Origin: Elioraea tepida
Lineage (GTDB): Bacteria; Pseudomonadota; Alphaproteobacteria; Acetobacterales; Acetobacteraceae
Direction of reading: 5' to 3'
Length of the DNA: 64,000 bases
Assembly (NCBI RefSeq): GCF_019203965.1
Contig: NZ_CP076448.1
Location: forward strand, 2,681,001-2,745,000
In this document: positions 31,857 to 43,525 of the stretch, in pieces
How the letters are laid out: each line of letters starts with the position of its first letter
How positions within the stretch are numbered: the stretch's first letter is position 1
The notes under the pieces: generated by a model
What the model was told of the DNA's origin: nothing
What the model saw: only the letters and a program-made list of their open reading frames with translations
Databases searched by the model: none
Translations under genes and position numbers: made by a program

Positions 31857-33032
31857 ATGCAGATCGAAACCATCGCCATCGAGAACTACCGGCTCTTCCG
31901 CCAGGCGATCTTGCGCGACCTGCCGCGCATGTGCGTCGTCGTGGGTGCCAACGGCTCCGGCAAGTCCACCCTCTTCGACGTCTTCTCCTTCCTCAAGGAT
32001 GCGCTGACCCAGAATGTGGGCACCGCCGTGGCCCGCCGAGGCGGCTTCCACGAACCGGTGAGCCGCGGGCAGCCCGGCCCGATCCGGATCGAACTCAAGT
32101 TTCGAGAAAGCGGCGGCCGGCTCGCCACCTATGAGCTGCAGGTCGCCGTGGCGGGCGGCCGGCCCGTCGTCCATCGCGAAATCCTGAAGTTCCGCCGCGG
32201 CAGCCATGGCAAGCCCTGGCATTTCGTCGATTTCTCGCGCGGCCAGGGCAGCGCGATCACCAATGAGGCCGCCTATGGCCAAGAGGGCGTCACGGAGGAG
32301 CGTGAGCCTTACGTGCTGGACGACCCCAGTGTGCTGGCCATCAAGGGCCTCGGGCAGTTCAAGGAATTCCGGGTCGTCGCGAAGTTCCGCAGCCTGATCG
32401 AAAACTGGCACATTTCCGATTTCCACATCAGCGAGGCCCGCCCGAGTGCGGAGGCGGGCTATGCCGAACATCTCTCGACGCAGGGCGAGAATATCGCCCA
32501 GGTGGCGCAATACATGTTCGAGCACCACCGAGAGCGCTTCAACCAGGTCCTGGAGGCGATGCGCCGACGCGTTCCCGGCGTCACTCGTGTGGAGGCCAAG
32601 TCGACCGAAGATGGGCGGCTCGTCCTGCGCTTCCAAGACGGCAGCTTCAAGGACCCGTTCATCGCCCGCTATGTCTCGGACGGCACGATCAAGATGTTCG
32701 CCTACCTGCTGCTCCTCTACGATCCCCGGCCTCATCCGCTGCTGGCCGTGGAGGAGCCGGAGAACCAACTATACCCAGAGCTGATGCAGGAGCTTGCCGA
32801 GGAGTTTCGCGATTACGCGCGCCGCGGCGGGCAGGTCTTCGTCTCGACCCATTCGCCAGATTTCCTCAACGGCGTGCGTCTCGACGAAATCTACTGGCTC
32901 GTCAAGCGTGAGGGCTTCACCACAGTTCGCCGAGCCTCCGATGATGAAAACCTGCGCAGCCTTGTGGAAGCGGGAGACCTCCCTAGGGCACTTTGGCGAC
33001 AGGGTCTCTTCGAGGGCGCCGGGCCGCGATGA
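31857..33032 (+). CDS. OLD/RecF-like AAA ATPase (defence)
   Basis: A 391-residue ATPase of the AAA_15/AAA_21 group, with an ABC-type head as in OLD and RecF proteins. It starts IETIAIENYRLFRQAILRDL; Walker A is VGANGSGKST (Lys36). The signature region comes in the second half (YVSDGTIKMFAYLLLLYDP), followed by the Walker B LLAVEEPENQLYPELM (Glu299, Glu300) and the H-loop FVSTHSPDFLNGV. It has no nuclease domain itself; the TOPRIM-like partner is the next gene, overlapping by 4 bp (ATGA). ATPase plus TOPRIM pairs act in abortive infection, for example AbiL-like or PARIS-like systems. Here the pair lies inside the DUF1156-DUF499 operon. Confidence 0.85.
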   Translation: MQIETIAIENYRLFRQAILRDLPRMCVVVGANGSGKSTLFDVFSFLKDALTQNVGTAVARRGGFHEPVSRGQPGPIRIELKFRESGGRLATYELQVAVAGGRPVVHREILKFRRGSHGKPWHFVDFSRGQGSAITNEAAYGQEGVTEEREPYVLDDPSVLAIKGLGQFKEFRVVAKFRSLIENWHISDFHISEARPSAEAGYAEHLSTQGENIAQVAQYMFEHHRERFNQVLEAMRRRVPGVTRVEAKSTEDGRLVLRFQDGSFKDPFIARYVSDGTIKMFAYLLLLYDPRPHPLLAVEEPENQLYPELMQELAEEFRDYARRGGQVFVSTHSPDFLNGVRLDEIYWLVKREGFTTVRRASDDENLRSLVEAGDLPRALWRQGLFEGAGPR

Positions 33033-33583
33033 GCCGCCTAGTCTTCCTCCTCGAAGAGTATTCCATGAAGGTCTTTCTGGAATCTTTTTTGCCGCGTGTG
33101 TTTCGTGGCCTCGATTTCATTTGTATCATGCACGAGGGAAAAAGCGATCTCGAGCGGAGCATTCGAAGAAAGCTTCAGGCGTGGCGAGAGCCAGGGGCCC
33201 GCTTCATCGTCCTGCGCGACAATGACGGCGGTGATTGCGGTGCGCTGAAGCGACATCTGATTTCGCTCTGCTGCGCCAAACCCGACACGACCGTGCGGAT
33301 CGCCTGCCAGGAGCTCGAGGCATGGTATCTTGGCGATCCCGAGGCGCTCTCTGCTGCCTTTGATGATGCAAACCTCGCAGGGCTCGCCAGACAGGCGCGC
33401 TTCCGTGAACCCGATAGGGTGCAGCGTCCCAGCCAGGAGCTGCAACGCCTGGTACCATCGTTCCAGAAGGTCGCCGCTGCACGGCGCATGGCAGCGGTGA
33501 TGGATCCGCATCGCAACAGGTCGGAGAGCTTTCGGGCATTGATCGACGCGGTGCGGCGGTCGTCGCTGCGTTACGCAAGCTGA
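33029..33583 (+). CDS. DUF4276 TOPRIM-like protein (defence partner of the AAA ATPase)
   Basis: A 184-residue DUF4276 protein. Seen are LVFLLEEYSMKVFLESFLPR at the start (acidic residues of a TOPRIM-like fold), VLRDNDGGDCGALKRHL with the Asp-x-Asp pair at 64 and 66, and ACQELEAWYLGDPEAL, the second family block. TOPRIM-like folds use these acids to bind magnesium for nuclease action. Base composition is visibly lower in GC than its neighbours (T-rich around 33080-33160), which suggests recent acquisition. It overlaps the ATPase gene by 4 bp and ends 12 bp before the DUF499 gene. Confidence 0.82.
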   Translation: MSRLVFLLEEYSMKVFLESFLPRVFRGLDFICIMHEGKSDLERSIRRKLQAWREPGARFIVLRDNDGGDCGALKRHLISLCCAKPDTTVRIACQELEAWYLGDPEALSAAFDDANLAGLARQARFREPDRVQRPSQELQRLVPSFQKVAAARRMAAVMDPHRNRSESFRALIDAVRRSSLRYAS

Positions 33584-33595
33584 TAGGCTGCCGCC

Positions 33596-36931
<3,336 letters not shown>

Positions 36932-37019
36932 CGTTGCGTCGTTGTCGATGCCGTCGCGCGTGTGCGTGTCGGGGAGAGTTGCTTGCCAACCTGCCGGGGC
37001 AAGCGCATTTTCAGAATCG

Positions 37020-37540
37020 ATGGCGACGTACAGGAACTCCCAGCCGATGCCACGGGAGCGGCTCTGTCCTCCACGGTTACCGGTGATGCGGTGGCCGATG
37101 CCGCCGATGCGGCCGAGCGTCTTGGTGTCGATGTGGATCAGTTCGCCCGGCCGCTCGCGCTCGTAGCGGATGATTCGGCGCAGCGGATCGAGCGCCGTGA
37201 GCCGGCCGAGACCGAGACGGCGCAACGTGACGCCAACCGTGGAGACCGGCTGGCCGAGCTGGCGGGCGATGGCAGGGCCAGGGAGGCGCTAGCGCCGCAG
37301 TGCCGCGATCTCGGCCTCTGCCGCCGCTGACAGTCGGGACGGGCTGCAGTGTCGCCGGCAGGAGCCATCGCGCAGGCCGGCCTCACCCTCGGCGGCGAAG
37401 CGGTCACGCCACTTGCGGACCGTGCGCGGGCTGGTGCCGAGCGCCGCCGCGACGGCGGCCACGGTCCAGCCTGCGGCCAGGCGCTCGACCAGCGGCAGTC
37501 GACCCTGCGGCGTCGTGGGCGCATTCTCATCGGCGTCCAT
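37020..37540 (-). pseudogene. IS481-family transposase remnant
   Basis: Minus-strand remnant starting at the ATG at 37540 (MDADENAPTTPQGRLPLVER). The N-terminal helix-turn-helix (AAVAAALGTSPRTVRKWRDR) and the LRRLGLGRLTALDPL and GELIHIDTKTLGRI blocks are typical of IS481 transposases. An in-frame TAG near 37290 sits where relatives have Gln, so CAG to TAG is likely. Homology stops abruptly after YVAID near 37020, so the second half of the DDE domain is lost. The cut is about 90 bp after the DUF499 stop and marks the right edge of the defence operon. Confidence 0.8.
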
Positions 37541-37631
37541 CCGGGGCTCCGGCTTGGCGGTTGAAGGTCCGGCAACCACAGCCTCCAACCTCAGCCCCGA
37601 AGGGACAACCTCCGTAACAACGACAGCTAGG

Positions 37632-37665
37632 GGCACTCCGACCGGTCTCAGAAGCTCGGAGTGCC
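37632..37665. repeat. perfect 10-bp inverted repeat
   Basis: GGCACTCCGA (37632-37641) and TCGGAGTGCC (37656-37665) form a perfect stem with a 14-nt loop upstream of the IS481 remnant. No T-run follows on either strand. Possibly an IS end structure or an operator. Confidence 0.5.
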
Positions 37666-37869
37666 TGCGTACGACTCGCGGCAGCAGATCGGCAATGGTC
37701 GGCTGGGGCTGAGGCTGTTGGCCACACGGTCACATCGCGGTTCCGACCGCGGCGAGGCGGATGGGGGGACGCGCGCCTCCTGCGCGACCCGGCCCGGCGA
37801 GCGCGTGAAGCTACCCCTTGGCGATCCGGCTGCTTCTCGGGCTCCGTGGCGCGAGCGGCGGGAGCTGGA

Positions 37870-38036
37870 GCACCGGGACTTTGGGACACATTCGCGTGGT
37901 CGAACTTCGGACCTCGCAACATACGCGCGCGTGAGCCGCGAAGGTGGGACCTGCGGGACCGGCACTGGGACCGCACATATGCGCGCGTAGATTCCTAAAA
38001 TGGGACTAAAGTGGGACCTGTGGGAGTGCCGTTGGG
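37870..38036. repeat. cluster of GGGAC-containing imperfect repeats
   Basis: A gene-free stretch with repeated TGGGAC words. Two copies of a 31-bp unit, each beginning GTGGGACCTG and ending TTGGGACCGC or CTGGGACCGC (starting near 37945 and 38010), agree at 25 of 31 positions. Extra single units lie near 37880 and 38000. Nothing else is recognised between 37541 and 38054. Confidence 0.5.
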
Positions 38037-38054
38037 ACCGCGCCTCGGCCAGCG

Positions 38055-38959
38055 CTAGGCTCCGGGCTCATAACCACCAAGTGACGGTTGCGGCGAGGTA
38101 GACGGCGCTGAGGAAGACGTCTGCGCGTCGGTCGTATCGCGTGGCGATGCGTCGGAAATCCTTGAGGCGGCAGAAGACGCGCTCGATCAGGTTTCGCTTG
38201 CGCCAGGCGCTCCGGTCGAAGGGGTGGTGCTGTTTGCGGGTGGGGTTGTTCGGGATCACCGGCAGGATGCCGCGGGCGAGGAGGAAGCTGCGGATGCCGT
38301 TGCTGTCATAGGCAGCGTCGGCGATGCAGAGCTTCGCTGACGGCCAGGGAGCAAGCAGCGCCAGTGCCACTGGCGCATCGCCGTGCTGGCCGGCGGTCAG
38401 TTCGAAACCGATCGGGCGACCAAGATGATCGGTCAGCGCGTGGATCTTGGTGGTCCGCCCGCCCCGCGGCGGGCCCCATCGCGGCTTGCCGCGATGGGTT
38501 CCCCGACCGCCCGATGGCTTGCGCGCGCTCCCCCCTTTTCCACCCCCGGCGCTGCGATGGGCCTTCACATGGCTGCTGTCGAGCAAAAGCTCGGCCGGCG
38601 GGCCGCCAGCCCTGGCGAGCGCGCGGAACACGCGCTGCCACACGCCCTTGGCTCTCCAGCGCACGAAACGGTTGTACAGCGTCTTGCGCGGGCCGTAGAC
38701 AGCCGGCGCATCGACCCAACGCCCGCCAGAGCGCAGCACATGGACGATGCCGCTGATCACACGCCGGTCATCCACCCGAGGCTTGCCGCGTGTGTCCGAA
38801 GGCAGCAGCGGCGCAAGTCGCCGCATCTGCGCCTCGCTCAGAGAGACACAGATCACTCATCCCGGTTCCCCTCCATCGCCGCCAAGGGAGCCACCCCGAA
38901 TCACACCAGCCCGCGTCGCTCAAAGAACTTTATGAACACATTATGGGTCCGGACCCTAG
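38055..38959 (-). mobile_element. IS5-family insertion sequence A
   Basis: Bounded by inverted repeats CTAGGCTCCGGGCTCATAA (38055-38073) and its partner at the right end reading CTAGGGTCCGGACCCATAA inward from 38959; 16 of 19 bases agree. CTAG stands at both outer ends. The right CTAG (38956-38959) is shared with the next IS5-family element. Confidence 0.75.
38068..38856 (-). CDS. IS5-family transposase, intact
   Basis: A 262-residue transposase of the IS5 family. It starts MICVSLSEAQMRRLAPLLPS, followed by DDRRVISGIVHVLRSGGRWV and PRKTLYNRFVRWRAKGVWQR. The DDE residues lie in LLLDSSHVKAHRSA (Asp), LCIADAAYDSNGIR (Asp) and RNLIERVFCRLKDFRRIATR (Glu). This is the only transposase in the window without a visible frameshift, so it could still be active. 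It occupies nearly all of the element, leaving about 100 bp before the right repeat. Confidence 0.92.
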   Translation of the reverse strand: MICVSLSEAQMRRLAPLLPSDTRGKPRVDDRRVISGIVHVLRSGGRWVDAPAVYGPRKTLYNRFVRWRAKGVWQRVFRALARAGGPPAELLLDSSHVKAHRSAGGGKGGSARKPSGGRGTHRGKPRWGPPRGGRTTKIHALTDHLGRPIGFELTAGQHGDAPVALALLAPWPSAKLCIADAAYDSNGIRSFLLARGILPVIPNNPTRKQHHPFDRSAWRKRNLIERVFCRLKDFRRIATRYDRRADVFLSAVYLAATVTWWL

Positions 38960-39792
38960 GCTCAGGACCCATTCATCTGCTTGCGGCGACGCGGGCGGGC
39001 GTGATTCTGAACGGGGCGGAGGTGCCCTCATGTCCGTCCTGTTCCTGCTCACCCCGGCGCAGATGCGGCGCATCCGGCCGCACGTCCCGCTCTCGCACGG
39101 CATCCCGCGCGTGGACGACCGGCGCGTGCTGAGCGGCATCATCTTCGTCATCCGGGGCGGCCTGCGCTGGCGCGACGCCCCGCCGGGCTACGGCCCGCAC
39201 AAGACCCTCTACAACCGCTTCGTCCGCTGGAGTGTTCAGCCGCATCTTCGCCGCCCTCGCCGGCGAGGCCGGCGAGCCCGACCGCCTAATCATCGACAGC
39301 ACGCACCTGAAGGCCCACCGCACCGCGGCCAGCCTCCTCAAAAGGGGGCGCCTGATCGGTGCATCGGCAGAACCAAGGGCGGGCTGAACGCCAAGCTCCA
39401 CGCCGTCTGCGACAGCCAAGGCCGCCCCGTCGTCATGATGCTCTCCGCCGGGCAGATGAACGACCAGAAGGGCGCCAACATCCTCGCCCCACTCCTGCCG
39501 CCGGCGCGCGAGCTGATCGCTGACCGCGGCTACGACAGCACCCCGTTCCGCGCCGCGCTCGCCGAGCGTGGCATCGCCGCATGCATCCCGACCAAGAAGA
39601 ACCGCAAGCAGCCCATCCCCTACGACAAGGCGCTCTATCGTCAGCGCCACCGCATCGAGATCGCCTTCCGCCGCCTCAAGGATTTCCGACGCATCGCCAC
39701 CCGCTACGACCGATGCGCCACCATCTTCTTCGGCGCCATCACCCTCGCCGCAACCGTCACCTTCCGGCTCGGCCAATGAGTCCTGAGCCTAG
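38956..39792 (+). mobile_element. IS5-family insertion sequence B
   Basis: An 837-bp element with inverted repeats CTAGGCTCAGGACCCATT (38956-38973) and AATGAGTCCTGAGCCTAG (39775-39792), 17 of 18 positions matching. CTAG at both ends could be the target duplication; the left one coincides with the right CTAG of element A. The repeat resembles that of element A but the transposases differ. Confidence 0.82.
39030..39779 (+). pseudogene. IS5-family transposase with two compensating frameshifts
   Basis: Starts MSVLFLLTPAQMRRIRPHVP and RVLSGIIFVIRGGLRWRDAP in one frame up to FVRW near 39232. The family's middle part ([20 protein letters not shown], then THLKAHRTA) then lies in another frame, and the first frame resumes near 39360 with RTKGGLNAKLHAVCDSQGRP, ELIADRGYDSTPFRA and RHRIEIAFRRLKDFRRIATR. 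The open frame is not interrupted by a stop, but the stretch holding the first catalytic Asp is mistranslated, so the product should be inactive. Confidence 0.85.
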
Positions 39793-40841
39793 AGCGGAAC
39801 CCGACGTGATTGAATCGGGAGGGATTCCCAGATCAGGCGCTAAGAGTGAGTCAGACTGTCTGCCGGATGAAGCCGGCAGGGGATGCCGAGAGCGCTGTCG
39901 GTCGATCTTCGGGTTCGGGTTCTGGGGGCTGTGGCGGCAGGCGCGACGCATCGCGAGGCCGCCGAACGTTTTGGAGTGAGCGCGGCGAGCGTCAGCCGCT
40001 GGCGCAAGCGGGAGCGTGAACAGGGCGATCCGCGCCCCGGGCGGCTTGGTGGCGACCGGCGTTCGGGCCAGATCGAGGCGCGCCACGATGCGGTGATGGC
40101 CGCGCTCGGCCCAGGCAGGGACGCCACGATCGAGGAAGTCCGCGCGAGCCTGGCGGAGCAGGGCCTCGTCTTCGGCTTCGGCACGATCCAGCGCTTCTTC
40201 GCGCGCCACGCCATCACGCGTAAAGAAGACCGCGCACGCCACCGAGCAGGACCGTCCCGACGTCCTGATCCGGCGCGAAGCGTGGTTCGAAGGTCAGCTC
40301 GATCTCGATCCAGACCGGCTGGTCTTCATCGACGAGACATGGGCCTCGACCAACATGGCCCGCCGCCACGGGCGTTGCCGGCGCGGCGAGCGGCTTCGGG
40401 TCGGTGTCCCGCATGGTCATTGGAAGACGACCACCTTCGTCCACGCACTGACCATGCGCGGCTTCATCGCCCCCTGGGTGCTCGATGGGCCGATCAACCG
40501 CGACGCCTTCGAAACCTATGTGGCCAAGGTGCTGATCCCGGAACTGCGGCCTGGCGACATCGTCGTCATGGACAACCTGTCCAGCCACAAGGGGCCGCGC
40601 GTGCGCCAGATGATCGACGCAGCAGGCGCCCAACTGCGCTACCTTCCGCCCTACAGCCCCGACTTCAACCCCATCGAGAACGCCTTCGCCAAGCTCAAGG
40701 CCCTGCAGCGAAAGGCTGCCGAACGAACCATCGGCGGCCTCTGGGACGACATCGGGCGCATCCTCGACCTCTTCCATCCAGCCGAGTGCGCAAACTACTT
40801 CACCGCCGCAGGCTATCATGCAACCTGATCCGATTCCGCTC
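39792..40841 (+). mobile_element. second IS630-like insertion sequence
   Basis: Inverted repeats: GAGCGGAACCCGA at the left (39792 onward) and, reading in from 40841, GAGCGGAATCGGA; 11 of 13 agree. The left end adjoins TA at 39790-39791, which is the centre of the right CTAG of IS5 element B. The base pair after the right end is TG rather than TA, so the target duplication is altered or the end is slightly displaced. Confidence 0.7.
39883..40828 (+). pseudogene. IS630-family transposase in two frames
   Basis: The first frame (start 39883, MPRALSVDLRVRVLGAVAAG) holds the helix-turn-helix GATHREAAERFGVSAASVSR and runs to RHAITRKED. The second frame begins around 40222 at KKTAHATEQDRPDVL and holds the DDE domain: LVFIDETWASTNMARRHGR, GDIVVMDNLSSHKG and LPPYSPDFNPIENAFAKLK. 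The two frames meet at AAAGAAG, an A-rich spot; several members of this IS630 group make the full protein by programmed frameshifting at such sites. So this may be functional rather than decayed. It is unlike the IS630-family gene at 22-23 kb. Confidence 0.82.
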
Positions 40842-40950
40842 TGAACACGGCAGCGCAGCCGGAAAGCGCGGCAACACCCGGGCACCTCCGGATCACGTTA
40901 CAGAACCAAAATGGTGCCCGGACAAGACGGTCGGCCCCCGGCGGCGGCGC

Positions 40951-42015
40951 TCAACGCAGATAGACCGCCTCGAAGGTCGCGAGCGTACGCCCGTCCTCCG
41001 CAAGCAGGGCGAGAGCGGTGCCGGAAAGCCGGAACGAGGCGGTCTCGCCAAGGGCAGCAATCAAGGCACGCTCGCGCGCCTCGAGCCCGACAGGGCAGGC
41101 CATCGTGGTCGAGGGGCCCGGGCGGAAGCGGAGCACCGTGCCGGCTGTCTCGAAACCGCCCAGCAGATGGTTGCAGCCGGCGGTGGCGGCGAAGCGCGGC
41201 GCGTCGAGCCGAAGCAGGAGGTAGGGCTCGCGTCGCCCCTCTTCCGGGTTGATGCTCTCCCCGGCAAGGCTGACGAGCCGCCAGTAGGTGTTGCGCAGGC
41301 TCGCCTGGGCTCGGGTGCGCTCGCAGGTCTCGCCCGGGCTGAGCGACAGGAAGCGTTCGACCACCACCGTCGGAGGTGTGCCCTCTCCCTCCATGCGCGG
41401 CCGGTCGGCGATCCTCGCCCCGATGCGCGCCATCAGTGCCGTGGGCAGAGCGCCCGCCTGCGGCTCCGGCCGTGCCTCGAGATAGGCGCGCTGCAGCGCG
41501 AGGAAGTCGCCCTCCATCGCAACCGGCCCGGAACGGCCGGAGGCGCAGTCGGTGAACCGTGCCGCATCGGCGAAATAGAGGAACATTCCGGGCAGCGCGA
41601 GCCGCGGCTCAAAGGGGTTGAAGTCGTGCTGACGCGTGAGCGTGTAGGGAAGGGGGCCCTCGATCGGCCTGCCTTCACGGTCGAGGAGGCGCAAGGAGCC
41701 GTTGCCGAGGATTTCGAACCGGGTCTCGGCGCCTTCGAGGACAAGCGCACGCCGATCCGGCTCCACATGCCACCGGCCGAGCCGATCCTCGGTGTGGCCG
41801 GAGCCGAGCCAGGTGCGTCGAAGCTGGAACACTTGGTCGGGCCAGAGGTCGAGCACGTGGCGTATCCCCGGTCCGCTCGCTGCCGGCAGGTCACCTGCGA
41901 AGGTTCCGGGCAGAACCAGCCCGTGCGCGCCCAGGCGCGGTTCCGCTTGGGCAGCGGTGGCAGCCGCAAGCGCAAGCGCGAGCGTGACCAGGGCAGCGAT
42001 CGCGAGACGATGCAT
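40951..42015 (-). CDS. secreted NlpE-like/META-domain protein
   Basis: A 354-residue exported protein with a signal peptide (MHRLAIAALVTLALALAAAT, then AAQA). The N-terminal part (LPGTFAGDLPAASGPGIRHV, LDLWPDQVFQLRRTW) resembles the NlpE N-terminal lipoprotein-type fold but without a lipobox Cys. The C-terminal part (LRNTYWRLVSLAGE, FAATAGCNHLLGGFETAG, TTMACP) is a META/HslJ domain. Proteins of this build are linked to envelope or heat stress; exact role unknown. It is the first non-IS gene right of the accessory block. Confidence 0.85.
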   Translation of the reverse strand: MHRLAIAALVTLALALAAATAAQAEPRLGAHGLVLPGTFAGDLPAASGPGIRHVLDLWPDQVFQLRRTWLGSGHTEDRLGRWHVEPDRRALVLEGAETRFEILGNGSLRLLDREGRPIEGPLPYTLTRQHDFNPFEPRLALPGMFLYFADAARFTDCASGRSGPVAMEGDFLALQRAYLEARPEPQAGALPTALMARIGARIADRPRMEGEGTPPTVVVERFLSLSPGETCERTRAQASLRNTYWRLVSLAGESINPEEGRREPYLLLRLDAPRFAATAGCNHLLGGFETAGTVLRFRPGPSTTMACPVGLEARERALIAALGETASFRLSGTALALLAEDGRTLATFEAVYLR

Positions 42016-42164
42016 GGATGAGCCTCCGGTTCAAGACGTAGCAGGAGCGTATGGCAAGGCGCCATCGCGGCCGCACCGCCCCCCTCGCCAAGCGTTTCTC
42101 TCTGTCGCATCGTCCGACGAACCGTGGGAGAGTCGCGCAACGTCGCTCAGAGGAGATCCTCCGC

Positions 42165-43364
42165 ATGCCGAATGCCGTTCTCGAGGCTGTCGCCGCCTGG
42201 GCAGACGAGCTCACCGCGATCCGACGCGACATCCACGCCCATCCCGAGCTCGGCAGGGAGGAGCACCGGACCGCGGCGCTGGTGGCGGCGAAGCTCCGCG
42301 AGTGGGGGGTTGATGTCACCGAGGGTGTGGGCAGGCTCGGCGTCGTCGGCACCATCACGGGCACGCACCCTGGCCAGCGGGCCATCGGTCTGCGCGCCGA
42401 CATGGACGCGCTGCAGATCGAGGAAGCGACCGGCCTCCCGTGGGCCTCCACGCGGCCCGGGGTGATGCATGCCTGCGGCCATGACGGGCACACGACGATG
42501 CTGCTCGGCGCTGCCCGCTGGCTCAGCCAGAACCGTGACTTCGCGGGCACGGTGCACCTGATCTTCCAGCCGGCCGAGGAGGGGCGCGGCGGCGCGCGGG
42601 CGATGCTCGAGGACGGGCTGTTCACCCGCTTCCCCTGCGATGCCGTCTATGGCCTGCACAACAAGCCGACCATTCCGGCCGGCACCTTCGCCACCCGCAA
42701 GGGACCCGCGCTTGCCGCCGCCGACCGCTTCACCGTCACCTTCCGCGGCACCGGCGGGCATGGCGGATCCACACCGCATCTTGTGACCGACGTCACGATC
42801 GTGCAGGCGCATTTCGTGCTCGCGCTGCAGACGATCATCGGGCGGAACGTTCCGGCACTCGAGGCGGCCGTGCTCTCGGTCGGCTCGATCCATGGCGGCT
42901 CGCCCGTCTCCCCGAACGTGATGCCGGCGGAGCTCGTCGTTACCGGCACCGCGCGGAGCTACAGCCCGCGCGTGCGCGACCTGCTCGAGCGCCGGATCAG
43001 GGAGCTCGCGCAGGGGCTTGCCGTCGCCCATGGCTGCACGGCAGAGGTCGAGTACCGCCGCGGCGTCCCGGCCACGGTCAACCACGACGAGCAGACCGAA
43101 GTCGCGATGTCGGTCGCCGCACGCCTTGTCGGGGAGGAGAGACTCGACCGGGCGATGACACCGGTGGCGGGGGCGGAGGACTTCGCCCTGATGCTCGAGG
43201 CACGCCCAGGCAACTTCATATTCATCGGCGCCGGTGCCGGGCCCGACGGCACCTCGCCCAACCTCCACACCCCGCACTTCGACTTCAACGACGCGATCAT
43301 CCCGCTCGGTGTCGCCTACTCGGTCGGGCTCGTGGAGCAGGAACTGGGCCTCGAGCAGAAGTAG
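42165..43364 (+). CDS. M20 family amidohydrolase (hippurate hydrolase/aminoacylase type)
   Basis: A 399-residue M20D amidohydrolase that removes acyl groups from N-acyl amino acids or similar amides. Metal-binding motifs: LRADMDALQIEE (metal Asp region), MHACGHDGHTTMLLGAA (two His), QPAEEGRGGARAML (two Glu), and the C-terminal MTPVAGAEDFALML, followed by FIGAG and HTPHFDFND. The start ATG at 42165 lies behind AGAGGAG and gives the typical length. It precedes a peptide-type ABC transporter, so it may process the imported compound. Confidence 0.93.
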   Translation: MPNAVLEAVAAWADELTAIRRDIHAHPELGREEHRTAALVAAKLREWGVDVTEGVGRLGVVGTITGTHPGQRAIGLRADMDALQIEEATGLPWASTRPGVMHACGHDGHTTMLLGAARWLSQNRDFAGTVHLIFQPAEEGRGGARAMLEDGLFTRFPCDAVYGLHNKPTIPAGTFATRKGPALAAADRFTVTFRGTGGHGGSTPHLVTDVTIVQAHFVLALQTIIGRNVPALEAAVLSVGSIHGGSPVSPNVMPAELVVTGTARSYSPRVRDLLERRIRELAQGLAVAHGCTAEVEYRRGVPATVNHDEQTEVAMSVAARLVGEERLDRAMTPVAGAEDFALMLEARPGNFIFIGAGAGPDGTSPNLHTPHFDFNDAIIPLGVAYSVGLVEQELGLEQK

Positions 43365-43525
43365 CCACCGCTCACGCTCGTCTCAAATTGCGAGAAAGCG
43401 GACAAATGGGGGTGCCGCGCGTCGCGCGGGTGGTCTAGCATTGCGCCAAGGGTGGGGCGGCGGGATGGCCGGCACATGGCCGTCGGGGGCGCGGCGCCTC
43501 GGAAAGGTCCTGACGGGAGACGACG

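Noticed and set aside
37541-38054. A CRISPR-like array in the GGGAC repeat stretch
   Set aside because: Only two imperfect 31-bp units with irregular spacing, no unique spacers of constant length and no cas genes.
40878-40921. Inverted repeat CCGGGCACC / GGTGCCCGG right of the second IS630-like element
   Set aside because: A 9-bp repeat with a 26-nt spacer and no T-run. It also resembles the 3' end of tRNA-Phe over about ten bases, but that is too short to call an attachment site.
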